From positions 1-64,000 of the forward strand of contig CAKSAC010000007.1 in the NCBI GenBank assembly GCA_934434925.1: a stretch of DNA of 64,000 nucleotides. Reading direction: 5' to 3'. This document shows positions 60,317 to 64,000 of this stretch, one piece after another. Each line of letters begins with the position of its first letter. The first letter of the stretch is position 1. Under the pieces are notes generated by a model. That model did not search any database. It saw only the letters and a list, made by a program, of their open reading frames with translations, and was not told the origin of the DNA. A program made the position numbers and the translations under genes. Source of the stretch: an uncultured Eubacteriales bacterium (GTDB lineage: Bacteria > Bacillota > Clostridia > Oscillospirales > CAG-272).

Positions 60317-60371
60317 AAATGTAAACAAAACTATGCAAAAAGGAGAAAACGGCCGAGCCGTAAGACAAAAA

Positions 60372-61463
60372 ATGGACGAACTGCAAAAAGCGAGACAGGA
60401 AATAGACGAAGTGGATAAAGCCATGGCGGAGCTTTTTTGTCGCCGAATGAAGGCGGCAAAGAGCGTTGCCGCTTATAAAGGAGCGCGCGGACTGCCGATT
60501 TTGGACAGCGCCCGGGAAGCCGAGATTCTCGAACGACGCTCTCTTCTTTTGGAAGATGAAACGCTCCGTTCTTTCTATGTCAGTTTTCTCCGCGACACTA
60601 TGGCCGTTTCACGCCGCTACCAACGCTATCTTCTCTCCGGCATCCGGGTCGCCTATGCGGGAACCGAAGGGGCTTTTGCTCACCTCGCCGTACGCAAGCT
60701 CTTCCCGGCTGCCACGGCCGTAGGCTGTGCAGATTTTGCGTCGGCTTACCGCGCGGCCGAAAACGGAGACTGCGATCTGGCTCTTCTCCCGGTGGAAAAC
60801 AGTTTTCAGGGTGAAGTCGGCGCGGTCACGGACCTGATGTTTTCCGGAACTCTTTCACTCACCGGAATGACCGAAATGCCGATTACGCAGGATCTGCTGG
60901 CCAAGCCCGGCACCTGTCTTGCCGAAATCCGTACCGTCATCAGCCACCCGCAGGCGCTCGGCCAATGCGCCGAATATATAAGGAAGCACGGGCTGATTGC
61001 CGAAGAATACGCCAACACCGCATTGGCCGCCCGGTTTGTCGCCTCTTCCGGGGATAGGTCTTTGGCCGCCATCGCCTCTGCGGAAGCGGCGGAGATTTTC
61101 GGGTTGGAGGTTCTCGAAAAGAATATTCACACAAAAAACACCAATTCCACCCGCTTTGCCGTCTTTTCCCGCGCGGCGCACCGTCCGGCCGACGGGGAAC
61201 GGGGAATCCATTCGGTCCTGCTGTTCACGGTTCCGAACCATGCCGGTTCACTCGCTCACGCCATTGAAATTATCGGTCGGCACGGTTTCAACATGCGCAC
61301 CCTGCGGAGCCGTCCGATGAAAGAACTTTTTTGGCAATACTATTTTTATGTGGAAGCCGAAGGCAATCTTTACAGCCCGGCGGGCGAAGCGTTGCTGGCC
61401 GACCTCAGCCCCTGTTGTGACCGGTTGAAGATCGTGGGCTGTTATAAAAAGGAGGAAGCATGA
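60372..61463 (+). CDS. pheA: Chorismate mutase / prephenate dehydratase (P-protein)
   Basis: The 363-residue bifunctional enzyme has an AroQ-type chorismate mutase domain (residues 1-80: ARQEIDEVDKAMAELFCRRM), a prephenate dehydratase domain (IRVAYAGTEGAFAHLA, then NTNSTRFAVFSR near 270) and a C-terminal ACT domain (LLFTVPNHAGSLAHAI) for feedback by phenylalanine. It converts chorismate to phenylpyruvate. The start is uncertain: ATG at 60372 fits the family but lacks a ribosome binding site. An in-frame ATG at 60333 has one only downstream of it. It follows the aminotransferase closely and overlaps aroB by four bases. Confidence 0.92.
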   Translation: MDELQKARQEIDEVDKAMAELFCRRMKAAKSVAAYKGARGLPILDSAREAEILERRSLLLEDETLRSFYVSFLRDTMAVSRRYQRYLLSGIRVAYAGTEGAFAHLAVRKLFPAATAVGCADFASAYRAAENGDCDLALLPVENSFQGEVGAVTDLMFSGTLSLTGMTEMPITQDLLAKPGTCLAEIRTVISHPQALGQCAEYIRKHGLIAEEYANTALAARFVASSGDRSLAAIASAEAAEIFGLEVLEKNIHTKNTNSTRFAVFSRAAHRPADGERGIHSVLLFTVPNHAGSLAHAIEIIGRHGFNMRTLRSRPMKELFWQYYFYVEAEGNLYSPAGEALLADLSPCCDRLKIVGCYKKEEA

Positions 61464-62491
61464 AGACGCAACATATCGGCCTTTGCGAAAAAGGCTACGA
61501 TGTCCTGATCGGGCGCGATCTGCTGACCGGGATCGGCCGTCTGCTCCCGCTTGATCGCCGCGTGCTGATCGTGACCGATGACGGTGTGCCGGCCGAATAT
61601 GCCGCGGCCGTCTGCCGTGCGGCCGGCGAGGCCGTTCTCCTGACTCTCCCCGCCGGGGAGGCTTCCAAGAGCCTTGCATCCTTTGAAAAACTCCTGCGCA
61701 CCATGCTGGAGAAGGGTTTCGGGCGCGGAGACTGCGCCGTGGCCGTCGGCGGAGGCGTTGTCGGCGATCTTTGCGGGTTTGCCGCCTCGGCCTATATGCG
61801 CGGGATTGATTTTTACAATATTCCGACCACGGTTCTCTCCATGGTCGATTCTTCCGTCGGAGGCAAAACCGCCGTCAATCTGGACGGAGTCAAAAACATC
61901 GTCGGTTCCTTCTATCAGCCGAAAGCCGTCATTGCCGACTGCGATACTCTTTCCACCCTGTCGCCCCGGCAAACGGCTTCCGGACTGGCGGAAGCCGTCA
62001 AAATGGCGCTGACTTCCGACCCGGAAGGATTCGCCCTTTTTGAACAGGACCCTCTCCCTCCCATGGAAGAGATTATCAGCCGTGCCATCGCCGTCAAAGC
62101 CTCGGTGGTGATGCAGGATGAAAAAGAAAACGGCCTGCGCCGGATTCTGAACTTCGGCCATACCTTCGGCCACGCGCTGGAAGCCTATGAAGGATTGGGC
62201 GGACTGACCCACGGCGAATGCGTCGCGATCGGCATGCTCCCCATGTGTTCCCCGGAAGTCCGGGCGCGCCTTTTGCCGGTTCTTCGCCGGCTCGGCCTTC
62301 CGACCGAGATTCCCGCGCCGGCCGACCGGATTTTCTCCTATCTCCGCTACGACAAAAAGCGGGTCGGTGACGCGGTATATGCCGTGACGGTCGATCGCGT
62401 CGGAGAAGGAAAAATCGAAAAAACCGCCACAGCAGAACTGGAAGCGCGCGTCCGCGCCTATCAACAGGAAAGGCAGGCACAAGATGAATAA
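61460..62491 (+). CDS. aroB: 3-dehydroquinate synthase
   Basis: The 343-residue protein has the AroB pattern: GGGVVGDLCGFAASAYMRGI, PTTVLSMVDSSVGGKTAVN and the zinc-ligand region LNFGHTFGHALEA. It makes 3-dehydroquinate from DAHP, the second step of the shikimate pathway. AAAGGAGGAAGC precedes the ATG at 61460, which overlaps the pheA stop. It also overlaps aroC by eight bases. Confidence 0.96.
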   Translation: MKTQHIGLCEKGYDVLIGRDLLTGIGRLLPLDRRVLIVTDDGVPAEYAAAVCRAAGEAVLLTLPAGEASKSLASFEKLLRTMLEKGFGRGDCAVAVGGGVVGDLCGFAASAYMRGIDFYNIPTTVLSMVDSSVGGKTAVNLDGVKNIVGSFYQPKAVIADCDTLSTLSPRQTASGLAEAVKMALTSDPEGFALFEQDPLPPMEEIISRAIAVKASVVMQDEKENGLRRILNFGHTFGHALEAYEGLGGLTHGECVAIGMLPMCSPEVRARLLPVLRRLGLPTEIPAPADRIFSYLRYDKKRVGDAVYAVTVDRVGEGKIEKTATAELEARVRAYQQERQAQDE

Positions 62492-63659
62492 CAGCTTCGG
62501 CGTTGCCCTTACCGTAACCCTGTTCGGAGAAAGTCACGGAGAAGCCATCGGCGTCGTTCTGGACGGGCTGGCTCCCGGGATTCCCGTCGATGAAACCGCC
62601 ATCGCCGGCGCGCTGGCGCGCCGCCGCCCGAGGGATTCCCTCTCCACCGCCCGGCGGGAAAAGGACGAATTCCGTCTTATCAGCGGTGTGCGAAACGGCC
62701 ATACCACCGGAACCCCCCTGACGATTCTGATCCCGAATGCCGACTGCCGCTCGGAGGATTACCGGCAGGAAGGATTTCTTCCCCGGCCGGGGCATGCGGA
62801 CTATACCGCCTTTTGTAAATATCACGGCTTTGAAGATCGCCGGGGAGGCGGGCATTTTTCCGGCCGCCTGACCGCCGCGCTGGTAGCCGCCGGGGCTATT
62901 GTCGGCGGGGCGCTTTCCCGGGCCGGTATTATAATCGGAACCCGGATTGCCACCCTCGCCGGAATCGCCGACCCGCTCCCCTTCACCGAAGATTCCTTCT
63001 TCCTTCTCCGGGAGCACGATTTCCCGGTTCTTGACCCCGCCGCCGGAGACCGGATGAAAGAAGCCGTCCTGGCCGCCGCCCGGGAAGGAGACAGCGTCGG
63101 CGGGATTCTCGAAACGCTGGTCACCGGCCTGCCCGCCGGAATCGGAGAACCGTGGTTTGATACCGCGGAAGGCGAACTTGCCAAAATCCTCTTTTCGGTT
63201 CCCGCCGTGAAGGGCGTGGAATTCGGAGAGGGGTTTGCCCTTGCCGGGTTGCGCGGCAGCGAGGCCAACGACCCCTTTGCCGTCCGCGACGGCCGCATCG
63301 TCACCCTGACAAACAAAAACGGCGGTATCAACGGCGGTATCACCAACGGAATGCCGCTCTGTTTCCGCGTTGCCGTCAAACCGACCCCTTCGGTGTTCAA
63401 AGAACAACGCTCCGCCGATCCCCTGACCCTCCGGGAAGCCCCTCTTTGCCTGCGCGGACGGCATGACCCCGCCATTGTACACCGGGCGGTTCCGGTCGTG
63501 GAAGCCGTCACGGCACTGGCGCTCGGCGATCTGATTACCCGCCGCTACGGAACCGACTCTCTGGCAACGGGGAGCTTTGCCCCGGCCCGGGATGATGTGT
63601 GCGCCGGCCGCGTTTTTCCGGAAAAGGACGGCCGTATATACACGGAGGGAACCCTATGA
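62484..63659 (+). CDS. aroC: Chorismate synthase
   Basis: The 391-residue protein has TLFGESHGEAIGVVLDG at the N-terminus, RRRPRDSLSTARREKDE near 50, FSGRLTAALVAAGAI and the late motif RGRHDPAIVHRAVPV. It forms chorismate from EPSP using reduced FMN. ACAGGAAAGGCAGGC lies upstream of the ATG at 62484 inside aroB. The aroE start overlaps its stop by four bases. Confidence 0.96.
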   Translation: MNNSFGVALTVTLFGESHGEAIGVVLDGLAPGIPVDETAIAGALARRRPRDSLSTARREKDEFRLISGVRNGHTTGTPLTILIPNADCRSEDYRQEGFLPRPGHADYTAFCKYHGFEDRRGGGHFSGRLTAALVAAGAIVGGALSRAGIIIGTRIATLAGIADPLPFTEDSFFLLREHDFPVLDPAAGDRMKEAVLAAAREGDSVGGILETLVTGLPAGIGEPWFDTAEGELAKILFSVPAVKGVEFGEGFALAGLRGSEANDPFAVRDGRIVTLTNKNGGINGGITNGMPLCFRVAVKPTPSVFKEQRSADPLTLREAPLCLRGRHDPAIVHRAVPVVEAVTALALGDLITRRYGTDSLATGSFAPARDDVCAGRVFPEKDGRIYTEGTL

Positions 63660-64000
63660 AATACGGCTGTATCGGAGAGCGGCTCGGCCACAGTTTTTCG
63701 GCGGAGATTCACGCGCTGCTCGGCAATACCGACTATCAGCTCCGCCCTCTGCCGCCCGAAGAAGTAGACGACTTTCTGACAAAACGCTCTTTTTCCGCCA
63801 TCAACGTCACCATCCCCTATAAAGAAACGGTTCTTCCCTATCTTTTTTATGCCGATGAAGCCGTCCGGAAAATCGGCGCGGCCAACACCGTTGTCAACCG
63901 TGACGGGAAACTCTACGGCTACAACACAGACTTTTTCGGGATGATTGCCCTCCTCCGCCGTCTCGGCCTTGCGTTGACCGGCAAAAAAGTCGTCATTCTC
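63656..64000 (+). CDS. aroE: Shikimate dehydrogenase (cut by window end)
   Basis: The first 115 residues are seen: GERLGHSFSAEIH at the N-terminus, NVTIPYKETVLPY with the catalytic lysine, and GAANTVVNRDGKLYGYNTDFFG. This is the substrate-binding domain; the NADP domain has just begun (GKKVVIL) when the window ends. It reduces 3-dehydroshikimate to shikimate. The ATG at 63656 overlaps the aroC stop and follows ACGGAGGGAACC. Confidence 0.94.
   Translation, partial: MKYGCIGERLGHSFSAEIHALLGNTDYQLRPLPPEEVDDFLTKRSFSAINVTIPYKETVLPYLFYADEAVRKIGAANTVVNRDGKLYGYNTDFFGMIALLRRLGLALTGKKVVIL

Noticed and set aside
62094..63482. Open frame of 462 codons opposite aroB and aroC
   Set aside because: aroB and aroC are complete with family motifs. 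The opposite frame is low-complexity glycine/arginine-rich.

Overview
The window looks like the chromosome of a GC-rich Gram-positive gut-type Clostridia (Firmicutes). The grounds are strong AGGAGG-type ribosome binding sites, consensus TTGACA/TATAAT promoters with 17-base spacers, an FeoB operon with the small Cys-rich membrane partner, an ECF sigma factor paired with an RsgI-like anti-sigma factor, and the GlpA/GlpB-like/DUF1667 gene trio. The exact genus cannot be read from the sequence.

Layout. 1-2200: edge of a decayed integrative element. A two-HTH excisionase-like gene and a pair of 32-bp palindromes lie on the 3' side of an intact tRNA-Ser(UGA), and two truncated tRNA-Ser 5' halves lie upstream of it. 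2200-13100: housekeeping genes, namely a cytidylate kinase-like protein, NAD(P)HX repair enzyme, a winged-helix protein with a degenerate receiver, AddB, an acyltransferase-like protein, an ABC transporter, an RluA-type pseudouridine synthase and uracil phosphoribosyltransferase. 13400-17600: tRNA-Leu and initiator tRNA followed by a 216-bp structured mini-element that duplicates the tRNA 3' end, pseudogene debris of a surface protein, a divergent reductase/TetR pair and dispersed hairpin repeats.

17600-24150: two small catabolic loci. The first has two Gfo/Idh/MocA dehydrogenases, a sugar isomerase/epimerase and an AraC regulator. The second has a D-2-hydroxyacid dehydrogenase, an HpcH-type aldolase and a GntR regulator. 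24600-27300: ECF sigma factor and an anti-sigma protein whose extracellular part is seven PepSY-like repeats of two alternating types. 27700-34550: tRNA-Ser(GCU), TrkA/TrkH potassium uptake, an acyl-CoA dehydrogenase-like enzyme, MgtC and a CPA2-type antiporter. 34900-40250: SGNH esterase, glycerol-3-phosphate dehydrogenase-like operon and a PfkB sugar kinase. 40600-48000: CorC-type protein, FeoA-FeoB-Cys-rich iron uptake, PurB and PurA. 48600-57600: surface polysaccharide cluster with four glycosyltransferases, a Wzy-like polymerase/ligase, a Wzx-like flippase and a CapE-like dehydratase/epimerase. 58000-64000: TetR regulator divergent from an aromatic amino acid operon (aminotransferase, pheA, aroB, aroC, aroE), with a perfect palindrome just downstream of the operon promoter.

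The most unusual material is not in the ordinary genes. It is in the tRNA-associated debris (tRNA-Ser and tRNA-fMet), the short tandem repeat arrays (46, 45, 20, 19 and 68 bp periods) beside genes, the alternating PepSY anti-sigma protein, and a possible multi-hairpin RNA at 57754-57863. All functional names come from motif recognition by eye; no database search was run.
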